Assembly: GCF_002894645.1 (NCBI RefSeq)
Contig: NZ_NCQY01000025.1
Coordinates: 1-64,000, forward strand
Length of the DNA: 64,000 nucleotides
Source: Salinibacter altiplanensis
GTDB taxonomy: Bacteria; Bacteroidota; Rhodothermia; Rhodothermales; Salinibacteraceae
Direction: 5' to 3'
Shown: positions 53,806-62,576 of the stretch, one piece after another
Layout: each line of letters opens with the position of its first letter
Position numbering within the stretch: position 1 is the first letter of the stretch
The notes under the pieces: model-generated
Database searches by the model: none
What the model was told of the DNA's origin: nothing
The model's input: the letters and a program-made list of their open reading frames with translations, nothing else
Position numbers and translations under genes: made by a program

Positions 53806-53853
53806 TGGGAATCAGGTCAAGGTGAAAGATCGAGACGAAACGGGACTGGGGCG

Positions 53854-55236
53854 TCAAACGCTCTCGGAATAGGCCGGCTGCGCGTCGGGGGAGGCGTTGT
53901 GCAGATGCCCATCGAAGGCCGCGGCCACGTTCCGGACCAGCAGACGCCCCGGCGGGCGCACAGCGATGGCCTCCGGATCCACCACAACGAGCCCGTCCTG
54001 CGCCATTGGCCGCAGGCGGTCGAGGGCGTCGCTGAAGTGCGCGTCAAAGTCGACGTTAAACCGCGCCTCAACCGCCGCCTTCTGCACCTCGGCGTTGCAC
54101 ATGAGCTCCATGATGACGTGGCGCCGCAGCCGATCCTCCTGGGTCGGTCGATATCCCCGGTAGACGGGTAGTCTGTCCTGGTCGATCTGGTCGTAGTACG
54201 TGCGCAGGGTCTTCGTATTCTGGGCGTAGAGCCCCGAGAGCTGATGAATGCCGGAAAGGCCGAAGGCGTAGACGTCGGCCCCCGCGCGGGTCGAATAGCC
54301 CTGAAAATTCCGACGGAGCGTGCCGTTCTGCTGCGCACAGGCCAGCTCGTCGTCCGGCTTCGCGAAGTGGTCCAGTCCAATGAACTGGTAGCTGGCCTCC
54401 GCGGTAAGGGTCTCCAAGGCCCGTTTAAAGAGCCGAAGCCGCATTTCTGGCGCTGGCAGCGCCTCCTCCGAGATGAGGCGCTGGTGCGCCAGGACGGACG
54501 GGACGTGGGCGTAGCTGTAGAGCGCAATCCGGGCCGGGTCGAGATCGACGACCCCATCAAGCGTCGCCCCCATCGTTTCGAGAGTCTGGTGGGGCAGGCC
54601 GTAGACGAGGTCGAGGTTGATGCTGTCGATGCCGTGGCCCCGCGCCCACCGCACGGCGGTTCGCGTAAGCCGCTCCGGCTGCACCCGATTGATGGCCTCC
54701 TGCACTGTGCGGTCGAACGACTGCACCCCGAGGCTCAGGCGATTCACTCCGATCTCGCGGGCCGCGGCGATGTGGCTTTCTGTGAGCCCACGGGGATCGG
54801 CCTCGATGCTGATCTCGGCGTCGGGCGCCACCCGGAAGCGATCGCGAAGGTGCCCCCCCAGCTTCCGAATCTGCTCCGGAGAAAGCAGGGTGGGCGTGCC
54901 GCCGCCCCAGTGCACCTGGGTCACCGGCCGGTCCGACGACAGCAGGGGGACCAGCAGGTCAATCTCGCGCTTCAGGTAGCGAAGGTACTTCGCGATCCGC
55001 GCCGGGTCGTGCGTCACCTTCATGTGACAGCCGCAGTAGTAGCAGAGCTGCCGGCAGAAGGGCAGGTGCAGGTACAGCGAAAGCGGCGCTTCGGGCGACG
55101 AGGCATTCTCGCGAACGACCTCTGCCTGGAAGGCCTCGCGCCCCACTGCCTCCTCGAAGTGGGGGGCGGTCGGGTAGCTCGTGTAGCGGGGAAGCGACTG
55201 GTTGTACTGGCGAAGGAGATCGAGGTCAACATCCAT
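53854..55236 (-). CDS. hemN: Oxygen-independent coproporphyrinogen III oxidase
   Basis: 460 aa, the length of true HemN (RYTSYPTAPHF near residue 20). Radical SAM Cys motif at C61, C65, C68 followed by another Cys (LPFCRQLCYYCGC), then VTQVHWGGGTPTLLSPEQIR, ISIEADPRGLTESHI, RLSLGVQSFDRTVQEAINRV, INLDLVYGLPHQTLETMGAT and YRGYRPTQEDRLRRHVIM. It makes protoporphyrinogen IX without oxygen. It starts 48 bases downstream of the scdA stop, so the two are co-transcribed. Confidence 0.95.
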   Translation of the reverse strand: MDVDLDLLRQYNQSLPRYTSYPTAPHFEEAVGREAFQAEVVRENASSPEAPLSLYLHLPFCRQLCYYCGCHMKVTHDPARIAKYLRYLKREIDLLVPLLSSDRPVTQVHWGGGTPTLLSPEQIRKLGGHLRDRFRVAPDAEISIEADPRGLTESHIAAAREIGVNRLSLGVQSFDRTVQEAINRVQPERLTRTAVRWARGHGIDSINLDLVYGLPHQTLETMGATLDGVVDLDPARIALYSYAHVPSVLAHQRLISEEALPAPEMRLRLFKRALETLTAEASYQFIGLDHFAKPDDELACAQQNGTLRRNFQGYSTRAGADVYAFGLSGIHQLSGLYAQNTKTLRTYYDQIDQDRLPVYRGYRPTQEDRLRRHVIMELMCNAEVQKAAVEARFNVDFDAHFSDALDRLRPMAQDGLVVVDPEAIAVRPPGRLLVRNVAAAFDGHLHNASPDAQPAYSESV

Positions 55237-55284
55237 GTCAGGGCTTGGCGGTCTGCGAGGGCGGGGCGGATACGCCGCGGGCAG

Positions 55285-55989
55285 CTAGAGGAGCGATTCG
55301 GCACGAGGGAAGAGGATGTAGAGCTCCTCATGGAGGTGACGACGCAGGTCCATCTCCAATTCATGGAGTCGACCCATCACGTCTCGAAGAACTTGGCCCG
55401 CCTCGTCCGGCGCCTGGTACCCATTCGTCAGCGCCCGGAGACGCTCCAGCTTCGTCTTCGTGTCATCGTGCTGATCTGTGATGCGGCAAAGTGTGTCCTG
55501 GCTCGGCGTCGACCCGTCGGGCAGCACGCGCCCTGCGGCCACGGTCCGGATGGCGGGAAACACGTATTCCTCCTCCCGCCGGAGGCCCTCCAGCAGGGTC
55601 GACTTCAACGTCTGGAAGGCCTCACGGACCTGCCCGACCCACCGCGAGGTCTCCGCGTCCGAATTCCGACTCGCCCTCTCCAGGCGTTTTGTGAGACGGG
55701 GCAGGGCGCGCCGCAGATAGTCGTGATGAGTGGACTGGATGTGGTCGATCAGGACCGGCAGGGATACAGACAGCCACTCAGGACTGTCCTCGGGAGGCAC
55801 GGTCTCGACCGCCACGTCGAGCATCCGGGCGACCGTCTCGGGGTCGAGTCCATTCGCTTCGCAGGCCTCCGCGAGGGAGCACTCCCCCTCCCGGCGACAG
55901 TCAATGCCGAGTCGGTCGAGAATGCGAGCACGAGTGGGCCGTTCGTCTATGAGGTCGACGAGAGGCGTGTCGGGGGAGAGAGCAGGCAT
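55285..55989 (-). CDS. Iron-sulfur cluster repair di-iron protein (RIC/ScdA/YtfE family)
   Basis: 234 aa from ATG 55989 (MPALSPDTPLVDLIDERP). DUF542 head with Cys (GIDCRREGECSLAEAC, C31, C37, C43), then a hemerythrin-like domain with His/Glu of the di-iron site: PVLIDHIQSTHHDYLRRALP, GLRREEEYVFPAIRTV, ITDQHDDTKTKLERLRAL and LRRHLHEELYILFPRAE. These proteins repair NO/oxidant-damaged Fe-S clusters. First gene of the four-gene minus run and divergent from crtI. Confidence 0.92.
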   Translation of the reverse strand: MPALSPDTPLVDLIDERPTRARILDRLGIDCRREGECSLAEACEANGLDPETVARMLDVAVETVPPEDSPEWLSVSLPVLIDHIQSTHHDYLRRALPRLTKRLERASRNSDAETSRWVGQVREAFQTLKSTLLEGLRREEEYVFPAIRTVAAGRVLPDGSTPSQDTLCRITDQHDDTKTKLERLRALTNGYQAPDEAGQVLRDVMGRLHELEMDLRRHLHEELYILFPRAESLL

Positions 55990-56217
55990 GGGCCAAAAAA
56001 GACTGATGAAGAGAATCACGTGCGAGACTCAGACGCAATACCGGCCGGAGCGGCCCCCGGCACTACAGTACCAAGGGTAATGGAGGAGCCCGGCGGTCCC
56101 CAGCGCAGAACGTTACTTAAGAGAAAAGAACATGTTTTTATCTGAAATAGAGGATCCTCCTTCTTCACAGAGGAATATGGATAGTGCTACGCTGACACAC
56201 CCAGTGCCTCATCCTCC

Positions 56218-57693
56218 ATGACAGTTCCGGACTCCGTATCCATCGTAGGCGGCGGCATCGGCGGACTCTCGGCAGCTTGTCACCTCGCCGACGCCGGGGC
56301 CGACGTTACCCTGCTCGAGCAGCACGATAGCCTCGGCGGGGTGGCCGGCTCGTTCGACTCCGATGGGTTTCGCTTCGACTCGGGGCCGTCGTGGTACCTG
56401 ATGCCGGAGGTGTTCGAGCACTTTTTTGAGTCGTTCGGGTCGTCCGTCGACGCGGCGTATGAGCTGAAGCGCCTCGACCCGAGCTACCGCGTCTTCTGGA
56501 AGGACGGCGACCGGCTCGATGTCCCCGCCGACCCGGAGGCCCTCGCGCCAAAGCTCGAGGCGTACGAGGACGGGGCGGCCGATGCCTTCCATCGGTACCT
56601 CGACCACGCAGAGGCCGTCTATGAGCTTGCGATGGACCGATTCGTCTATCCCCGCCGGGCCCGGCCGCGAGATTGGATCGACGGAGATGTACTGCGCGCG
56701 GCGTGGGCCTTGCCGTTGCTCCAACCGATGGACCGCCATGTGCGGAGCTACGTGGAGCACCCGAAGCTGCGCCAGCTACTGGAGTACAAGCTGGTCTTTC
56801 TCGGGGGCTCGCCCTACAACACGCCCGCCCTCTACACGCTCATGAGTCACGTCGACTTCAACCAGGGGGTCTTTCACCCGGTGGGCGGCATGCAGGTGCT
56901 CGTCGACGCTCTTGCGGGCCTGGCCGACCGCCTCGGCGTCACCCTCGAACTCAACGCCCCCGTGTCGGAGATTCGGCCAAACGGTTCGTCCGTGCAGGTG
57001 CGCACGAACGGGGACACGTGGAGGGCCGACTGCGTCGTGGCCAACGCCAGCCCAGCCCACGTGGAGCAGTCGCTCCTGCCCCCCGAGCAACGCGACCACG
57101 GCGACGCGTACTGGGAGGAGCGCACCTACGGCCCGTCCGCCTACATGCTCTACCTCGGCGTGGAGGGGGACGTCGGCCCGCTGCGCCACCACTCGCTCGT
57201 GCTTCCCGTGGACTGGGACGCGCACTTCGCGACGATCTTTGGCACCCCCGGATGGCCTGCCGATCCGGCCTATTACGTCCACGTCCCTTCCAAGACCGAT
57301 CCCTCGTACGCCCCCGACGGCCACCACTCGGTCGTCATCCTGGTGCCCATTGCCCCGGGCCTGAACGACGGCCCGGCCCGCCGTGCCTGGCTGCGCGAGC
57401 GCGTACTGGACGATCTGGCCGAGCACGCAGTTGACCTTCGAGGGCGCATTGAGGTGGAACACGAGGCCTGCGTCTCGGACTTCGCCAACTACTTCAACCA
57501 GCCGCAGGGCAACGCCCTGGGCCTGGCCCACACGCTGTGGCAAACCGGCCCGCTGCGTCCCGCCCACCGGGCGGACACGGCATCGGGACTCTACTACACC
57601 GGTGCGGACACGCAGCCGGGCGTCGGACTGCCGATGTGTCTGATTAGTGGCAAACAGACCGCTCAGGCCGTCGCTGCCGACACCGCCGCGTAG
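56218..57693 (+). CDS. crtI: Phytoene desaturase family protein (CrtI-type)
   Basis: 491 aa. FAD-binding start VSIVGGGIGGLSAACHLADA, then FRFDSGPSWYLMPEVFEHFF, and the closing YYTGADTQPGVGLPMCLISG, all typical of CrtI-type carotenoid desaturases/oxidases. Exact desaturation cannot be read, and CrtD is an alternative. It starts a plus-strand series with the retinal-forming blh gene, consistent with carotenoid production for membrane pigment and rhodopsin. Confidence 0.88.
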   Translation: MTVPDSVSIVGGGIGGLSAACHLADAGADVTLLEQHDSLGGVAGSFDSDGFRFDSGPSWYLMPEVFEHFFESFGSSVDAAYELKRLDPSYRVFWKDGDRLDVPADPEALAPKLEAYEDGAADAFHRYLDHAEAVYELAMDRFVYPRRARPRDWIDGDVLRAAWALPLLQPMDRHVRSYVEHPKLRQLLEYKLVFLGGSPYNTPALYTLMSHVDFNQGVFHPVGGMQVLVDALAGLADRLGVTLELNAPVSEIRPNGSSVQVRTNGDTWRADCVVANASPAHVEQSLLPPEQRDHGDAYWEERTYGPSAYMLYLGVEGDVGPLRHHSLVLPVDWDAHFATIFGTPGWPADPAYYVHVPSKTDPSYAPDGHHSVVILVPIAPGLNDGPARRAWLRERVLDDLAEHAVDLRGRIEVEHEACVSDFANYFNQPQGNALGLAHTLWQTGPLRPAHRADTASGLYYTGADTQPGVGLPMCLISGKQTAQAVAADTAA

Positions 57694-57729
57694 CCCTCTC
57701 ACCCGCTTTCTCACGCAGCCTGCTCACCC

Positions 57730-58779
57730 ATGGCTTCTCCTGCTGCTTCGTCGGTCTCTGCTCCCCCACGCCAGGCCCCGGCGCGGTCCCCCACGACGCT
57801 CGCCGTGTGGGGCTCGCGCATCACCCTCGGGGCCCTGGCGGTCGGGGGCATCCTGGCCGCGTTGCTCGACGTGTCACTCTCGATGAAGGCGCAGATGGTG
57901 GGGTACCTCATCGGGATGGTGGCTCTCAACCTGCCCCACGGTGGCTATGAGCACTTCGAGAACCTACGCCACCGCCGCGTCTCCTTCAGCCTGCGGTACG
58001 TCGTGTTGTACGTGGTCTTCCTCGTGGGCTTCGTGGGCTTCTTCTTCGTGGCGCCCGTCGTGGCGCTCGGCCTCGCCTTCTCCACGGCGGTCGTCAAGGG
58101 CGGACACGGCGGGGTGAAGGCGATGGATGCCCTGTGCGGGACCGAGCACCTGCAGTCGTCCTGGCAGCGCGGCCTGGCGGCCTTCGTGCGGGGCGGCGCC
58201 ATCATGCTGGTGCCGCTGCTGGCCTGGCCCGGTGTCTACGTCACGTTCTCCACCCATATGGTGCACATCTTCGGCGCAGCGGGCCCGCTCCCGCTGGCGA
58301 CGCGCCTCTCGGATGTTCAGATGGCAGTGGGAACGGTCTACGGCCTCGCCCTCGCGGCCCATCTCGGCGGGGGGCTGTACACTGGGGGCCTGTCAACGGC
58401 ATGGCTCACGGATTTTGCCGAGACGACACTCCTGGTCGTCTACTTCACGTTCGTCCCCATGATGCTGGCAGTGGGGCTCTACTTCCCGCTCTGGTACACC
58501 CTGCGCCAGACCGCCCGCACCACGGCCGTCGCGTCCGACGACCCGGCGCCGGACCGGCTGTCGCTCCCCCTCACCTGGGCGGCGATGGTCGTGGGGGCAC
58601 TCGTCACGTTCGGGCTTATGGCCGGCTTCTACGTGCTCGTCCCGAATCCCCTGGGCGGCGCCGGACTGCTCGGCGGGGCGGTGGCGTTCTACACCATCTT
58701 CGTCTGTCTCCTGGCGCTGCCCCACATCGTCGTGGGCGAGTGGCTGGACTCGGCACGGGGCATCTGGTACGTGCCGTAG
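57730..58779 (+). CDS. blh: Brp/Blh family beta-carotene 15,15'-dioxygenase-like protein
   Basis: 349 aa with about eight membrane helices. NLPHGGYEHFENLRHRR holds the His motif of the family (usual form PHG-x-x-D-H, here PHGGYEH), GGHGGVKAMDAL, MVHIFGAAG and the last LLALPHIVVGEWLD give further His. The enzyme cleaves beta-carotene into retinal for bacterial rhodopsins. Start ATG 57730 follows crtI by 36 bases. No rhodopsin gene lies in the window. Confidence 0.9.
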   Translation: MASPAASSVSAPPRQAPARSPTTLAVWGSRITLGALAVGGILAALLDVSLSMKAQMVGYLIGMVALNLPHGGYEHFENLRHRRVSFSLRYVVLYVVFLVGFVGFFFVAPVVALGLAFSTAVVKGGHGGVKAMDALCGTEHLQSSWQRGLAAFVRGGAIMLVPLLAWPGVYVTFSTHMVHIFGAAGPLPLATRLSDVQMAVGTVYGLALAAHLGGGLYTGGLSTAWLTDFAETTLLVVYFTFVPMMLAVGLYFPLWYTLRQTARTTAVASDDPAPDRLSLPLTWAAMVVGALVTFGLMAGFYVLVPNPLGGAGLLGGAVAFYTIFVCLLALPHIVVGEWLDSARGIWYVP

Positions 58780-58835
58780 CCCCTCCTCCGTTGCGTCCTT
58801 CCGAATTGACTGCTTGCTCAATCCCCCACACGCCT

Positions 58836-59060
58836 ATGTCCATGGATGCCAACCAGGTCATCGTCCGCGACTCCATTGTTTTCGCCGTGGCCCTCGTGTT
58901 TGTGGCCGCGGGCTTCGCCGACGCCGTGCACATTCTCACTGGCCTTTCGTGGTGGGGCGCCGCGCCCCTCGGCGTGGTCCTTTGGGGCACCGCCGCCACC
59001 CTTCTGTACCGCCGTGTCCAGGACCAGCTGGCCGATCCCCCCAACAAGACGGTGACCTGA
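58836..59060 (+). CDS. Small two-helix membrane protein
   Basis: 74 aa from ATG 58836 (MSMDANQVIVRDSIVFAVAL). Two membrane helices (SIVFAVALVFVAAGFADAV and APLGVVLWGTAATLLYRRV) and an Asp/Pro-rich tail. It lies 56 bases after blh and 41 before the ferredoxin gene in the same direction. Not recognised; it may be a membrane partner of the carotenoid or ferredoxin proteins. Confidence 0.6.
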   Translation: MSMDANQVIVRDSIVFAVALVFVAAGFADAVHILTGLSWWGAAPLGVVLWGTAATLLYRRVQDQLADPPNKTVT

Positions 59061-59101
59061 CGCGCACGTCCCTCATTGCAGCGGTCCACCCGCCCCCCGC
59101 C

Positions 59102-59413
59102 ATGAGCAAAACCGCCCCCACGACCGACGTGCACACAATTACCGTACAGACCGAGACCGGCCAGCACGAGTTCGAGGCCAAGTCGGGCATCACGCTGCGA
59201 CAGGCCCTGCGCCGTCACGGACATTCGCCCCACAATGCCGTTACGAACATCGCCAACTGTGGGGGGCGGGGCCACTGCGGCCTGTGCGTGGTCGAGATCG
59301 TAAAGGGCGCTCCTCCCCCCACGCAGGCTCTCGACAGCACGCTCAGTGGCATGGGCATGGGGCGCCTCTCCTGCCTCGTGACGATCGATCACGACATGAC
59401 CGTCCGCCTGTAG
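59102..59413 (+). CDS. [2Fe-2S] ferredoxin
   Basis: 103 aa from ATG 59102 (MSKTAPTTDVHTITVQTETG). Cluster Cys pattern NCGGRGHCGLCVV (C-x5-C-x2-C) with the fourth Cys in GRLSCLVTID, a spacing like that of adrenodoxin-type ferredoxins. It is soluble and should pass single electrons. Its place after crtI, blh and the small membrane protein suggests it may serve a carotenoid-modifying oxygenase, but this is inference. Confidence 0.85.
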   Translation: MSKTAPTTDVHTITVQTETGQHEFEAKSGITLRQALRRHGHSPHNAVTNIANCGGRGHCGLCVVEIVKGAPPPTQALDSTLSGMGMGRLSCLVTIDHDMTVRL

Positions 59414-59433
59414 CCCTTCTGCAATTGCTTCAG

Positions 59434-60333
59434 CTACGCGAAGGGACGAAGGACGTCCTCCACCTGCGCGGCATAGCCGCCCCCGAAGAGATTGAGGTGG
59501 TTGATGAGGTGGTAGAGGTTGTAAACGTCGCGGCGCGTCTCGTAGTCCGGCGCCAGTCCCCACGCCGACCGGTAGGCGTCGTAGAAGCGATCGTCGTACC
59601 CGCCGAAGAGCTCAGACATGGCCAGGTCGGCCTCGCGGTGGCCGTAGTACGTGGCGGGATCGACGAGGGCCGGGGCCCCGACGGCGGTCACCATGTAGTT
59701 GCCCGCCCAGAGGTCGCCGTGCAGCACGGACGGCTCGGGCGACTTGGGGAGGATGTCCGGAAGGCGCCGGTAGAGGGCGGCAAGGGCCGCCTCCCAGCCG
59801 TCGTGCCACCGGTTGCGCTCCCGCGCCATGTCCGCCTGCGGCGCCAGCCGTTGCTCCCGAAAGAATGCCGGCCAGTCGTCGGTCCACTCGTTCGACTGCG
59901 GCAGACGACCGATAAAATTATCGCGATCAAACCCGTACGCGTCGGCGGTGTGGCGGTGCAGGGCCGCAAGTCCTTCCCCGAACCGGTCCCAGAAGCGTCG
60001 TCCTTCCCGCCCCGGGTTGATCCATTCCATGACGAGAGCCCCCGGACGGGCCTTCGTGGCGGGCACGGTGTCGTGGACCGACGGCACCACGAGGGGGCTG
60101 TCGGCCGCGCCGAGGGCCTTCAACCCGGCCGCCTCGCCGGGAAAGGTGCGCGCCACCTCATTGGGGCCGTACTTCAGAAAGAACGGCGCGGCGTCGGTTT
60201 CGAGGCGGCACGCGTTCGCGATGCACCCGCCACGGACAGACGCCACCGACTCGATCGTTGCATCGAGCCGCTCCTCCAGCGTGTCACGGAGCGCATCCGG
60301 CAGCATACTGAGTGGGGGACTGGGGGCGTACAC
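59434..60333 (-). CDS. Fructosamine kinase family protein
   Basis: 299 aa; ATG 60333, or ATG 60306 (MLPDALRDTLEERL), which is closer to the family start. Kinase-like fold: FFLKYGPNEVARTFPGEAAG (ATP-site Lys), ALVMEWINPGREG, VLHGDLWAGNYMVTA (catalytic HGDL-x-x-x-N) and LVDPATYYGHREADLAMSEL. It should phosphorylate protein- or sugar-bound Amadori adducts so that they break down. It stands next to the phosphatase gene on the same strand. Confidence 0.92.
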   Translation of the reverse strand: MYAPSPPLSMLPDALRDTLEERLDATIESVASVRGGCIANACRLETDAAPFFLKYGPNEVARTFPGEAAGLKALGAADSPLVVPSVHDTVPATKARPGALVMEWINPGREGRRFWDRFGEGLAALHRHTADAYGFDRDNFIGRLPQSNEWTDDWPAFFREQRLAPQADMARERNRWHDGWEAALAALYRRLPDILPKSPEPSVLHGDLWAGNYMVTAVGAPALVDPATYYGHREADLAMSELFGGYDDRFYDAYRSAWGLAPDYETRRDVYNLYHLINHLNLFGGGYAAQVEDVLRPFA

Positions 60334-60379
60334 AAAAAGAGCGCGACGGTCATTGCCATCCGATCAGCCCGAGTCCGGG

Positions 60380-60925
60380 TCAGCGTCCATGCTCCTGCTT
60401 GTCTGCCCCCGCCTGCTCGTCCCCAACGTCGACCAGGTCGTACTCGTCGGCAAGGCGGTGAAGGAGCATGTCCGCAGTCCGCTCGACGATCTCGAAGACC
60501 CGTTCGAAGCCCTTGCGCCCCCCGTGGTAGGGATCCGGCACCTGGTAGTCGTCCGGCTCCGGGTCAAACTCGCGGAAGAGCCGCACCTTGCCCCCGTACT
60601 GGTCGTCCTCATCGAGATGGAGCACGTCATTGAGGTTGCTCTTGTCCATCACGAAGATGTGGTCGAACCGCTCCAGGTGCTCGGGCTGAAACTGTGAGGC
60701 ACGGTGCTCCTCCAGCGACAGGTCGTTGCGCTGGGCGGTCCTGCGCATCCGGTCGTCCGCCGTGTCCCCAGCGTGCCAGCTGCCGGTGCCGGAGGACGCA
60801 ATCTCGAAGTGCTCGTCCAGGCCGGCCCCCTCCACCTTGTCACGGAAGACCGCTTTGGCGAGGGGACTCCGGCAGATGTTGCCGAGGCACACGAACTGGA
60901 TGCGAATCGGATCGGAAGTGGACAT
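60380..60925 (-). CDS. Low-molecular-weight protein-tyrosine phosphatase
   Basis: 181 aa from ATG 60925. The P-loop FVCLGNICRSPLAKAVF has the catalytic C13 and Arg in C-x5-R-S, and the Asp loop is VPDPYHGGRKGFERVF. The C-terminal ~20 residues (VDVGDEQAGADKQEHGR) are an extra polar tail. Low-MW PTPs dephosphorylate Tyr or, in the ArsC branch, reduce arsenate; the DP(Y/W) loop indicates the phosphatase. It lies upstream of the fructosamine kinase gene. Confidence 0.94.
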   Translation of the reverse strand: MSTSDPIRIQFVCLGNICRSPLAKAVFRDKVEGAGLDEHFEIASSGTGSWHAGDTADDRMRRTAQRNDLSLEEHRASQFQPEHLERFDHIFVMDKSNLNDVLHLDEDDQYGGKVRLFREFDPEPDDYQVPDPYHGGRKGFERVFEIVERTADMLLHRLADEYDLVDVGDEQAGADKQEHGR

Positions 60926-61028
60926 GTGATGGATTCAGGTGTGAGGGGATTGAGCGAGGCACACGGTCAATACGGAACGGAGATGAGCGTGTGTCCCGCC
61001 CGTCCAGCCGAACGGAAAACGCAAGCAC

Positions 61029-61056
61029 AAAAGGCCCCGCCGGTGTCGACGGGGCC
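61029..61056 (-). terminator. Rho-independent terminator after the SusD-like gene
   Basis: GGCCCCG and CGGGGCC (61033-61039 and 61050-61056) form a seven-bp stem; on the minus strand the stem is followed by TTTT, 36 bases past the SusD-like stop. Confidence 0.8.
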
Positions 61057-61091
61057 GTTGTAGGTTCGAGTCTTTCGTCTTTGCAAACTGC

Positions 61092-62462
61092 CTATACATT
61101 TTCGTCCGCGGGAATGGGGAACTGCAACCACACGTCGTCGCCTTCGCGGTCGAGGGGAAGGTCGTCGTTCAGACAGGCATCGTCGTTCGCATCTCCGCAA
61201 TCCTCACCGAGCAGGCGACGCACGTCGATCCAGCGATGGCCTTCCCCATACAGCTCGTACCGTCGCTGATAGAGCAATTCGTCGAGCAGTGCCTCCTCCG
61301 TCATCCGCCCCGAGTAGTCGCCCAGACCGGCCGCGTTGCGAATGACATTCAGGGCGTCGACCACGGCGCCTAGATCCGGCGACGACTTCAGGAGATGGGC
61401 CTCTGCACGAAGCAGAATGAGCTCGGCGTTGCGAATAATGGGAATGGGGGCCGTCGGCCCGTCATACACGGCAAACCCCCAATCGGACTGAAGGCCCGCT
61501 CCCTCAAACGTATCGTCCCGCTTCACGACCTTGTCCATCCGGGTGTCATCCTCCCGGATGTCAGCTACGTAGCTCGGGTGGGCCGCAATGAGGTCGCCGG
61601 AGGCCTGCGGATCGAGGAAAAACGGGTTGGTCATGTCGCCCGCCGCGGTCGAAAAGATGTGGAAGGTTCCTTGGTTCAACGGCGCCCCGGGATCGATAAA
61701 GGAGTCGCCGAGCAGGCTCAGCACCTGCTCGTAGTCTTGCCGGTACGCCGCGACGCGCGCCGCAAGGGCACGGTTGAAGGTTCGGAAGGTCTCCGGAGTT
61801 TGGAACCCGTCGAAGCCCGACGTGGGCGAGAACGGAAAGTCGTCGCTCGCCCCCTGGAGTGCCTGATTTGCATCGTCCAGGGTGTCCGCGATCGCCTGTA
61901 GGGCCGCGTTGTACTCTACAAGCGGACCGGGCTCGTCTCCCGCCACGTCCACACGGATGCCATTTCGGAAGGTGAGGTTGGCATTCATCAGTAGCTGATG
62001 CGCCATGAGCGTCTTTGCAAACCCACGCGTTGCGTTTTTCTCCGCATCGCTTAGAATTCCCGAGTCCGCATTGCCAAGGGCGTCAATCAGAATGTTCGCA
62101 TTCCGAACAACCCGATAGCGCTCCGCCCAGGGACGGGTAATGTAGAACGTATTGTTGTCCAGCACCGAGTTGTCGCCTCCGAGCAGCTCCGACGTGAATC
62201 GAGGCTCCGACCCACTGAAGCGAATGTACTCGCGTCCGATCACGCCAACATCCGTCAGGTACTGATTAATGTCCGTCCGCATCCCTGCCTCAATGCCCGT
62301 TGCCACATTTGCAATCTTGTCGCGGGTCGGATTCTGAATCGTTCCGTCCAGGCTCGGCTGGTTGGGGTCTCCCCGGTCGTCAATACCAATGGAGTCACAC
62401 CCACCTCCGAGAGTGACGAGAAGCCCGCCGAGGATGGCAGTGAACAGGGAGCGCTGTATCAT
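61092..62462 (-). CDS. SusD/RagB family outer-membrane lipoprotein
   Basis: 456 aa from ATG 62462 (MIQRSLFTAILGGLLVTLGG); the lipobox is GGGC. SusD marks: RNANILIDAL, TRGFAKTLMAHQLLMNANLT, RNAELILLRAEAHLLKSSPD and the final ELLYQRRYELYGEGHRWIDV. It binds a glycan or other ligand on the outer membrane as a lid over the SusC-like pore. It is the second gene after the SusC-like gene. The ligand is unknown; no glycoside hydrolase is seen in the window. Confidence 0.94.
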   Translation of the reverse strand: MIQRSLFTAILGGLLVTLGGGCDSIGIDDRGDPNQPSLDGTIQNPTRDKIANVATGIEAGMRTDINQYLTDVGVIGREYIRFSGSEPRFTSELLGGDNSVLDNNTFYITRPWAERYRVVRNANILIDALGNADSGILSDAEKNATRGFAKTLMAHQLLMNANLTFRNGIRVDVAGDEPGPLVEYNAALQAIADTLDDANQALQGASDDFPFSPTSGFDGFQTPETFRTFNRALAARVAAYRQDYEQVLSLLGDSFIDPGAPLNQGTFHIFSTAAGDMTNPFFLDPQASGDLIAAHPSYVADIREDDTRMDKVVKRDDTFEGAGLQSDWGFAVYDGPTAPIPIIRNAELILLRAEAHLLKSSPDLGAVVDALNVIRNAAGLGDYSGRMTEEALLDELLYQRRYELYGEGHRWIDVRRLLGEDCGDANDDACLNDDLPLDREGDDVWLQFPIPADENV

Positions 62463-62576
62463 GAGGCGCAAGGGGGCCGATCTGCGGGAAAAGCGAGCGA
62501 GCATGGGCGAGACGCAATTGGGCATGGCGAAAAGCAGGAACGGATGCGGGTCAGGACGACAGGACAGGGACGCACG

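Noticed and set aside
54244-56145. A 633-codon open frame on the plus strand opposite hemN and the ScdA-like gene
   Set aside because: It is antisense to two clear genes; the translation is Arg/Val/Gly-rich without domains. GC-rich codon use makes such frames by chance.
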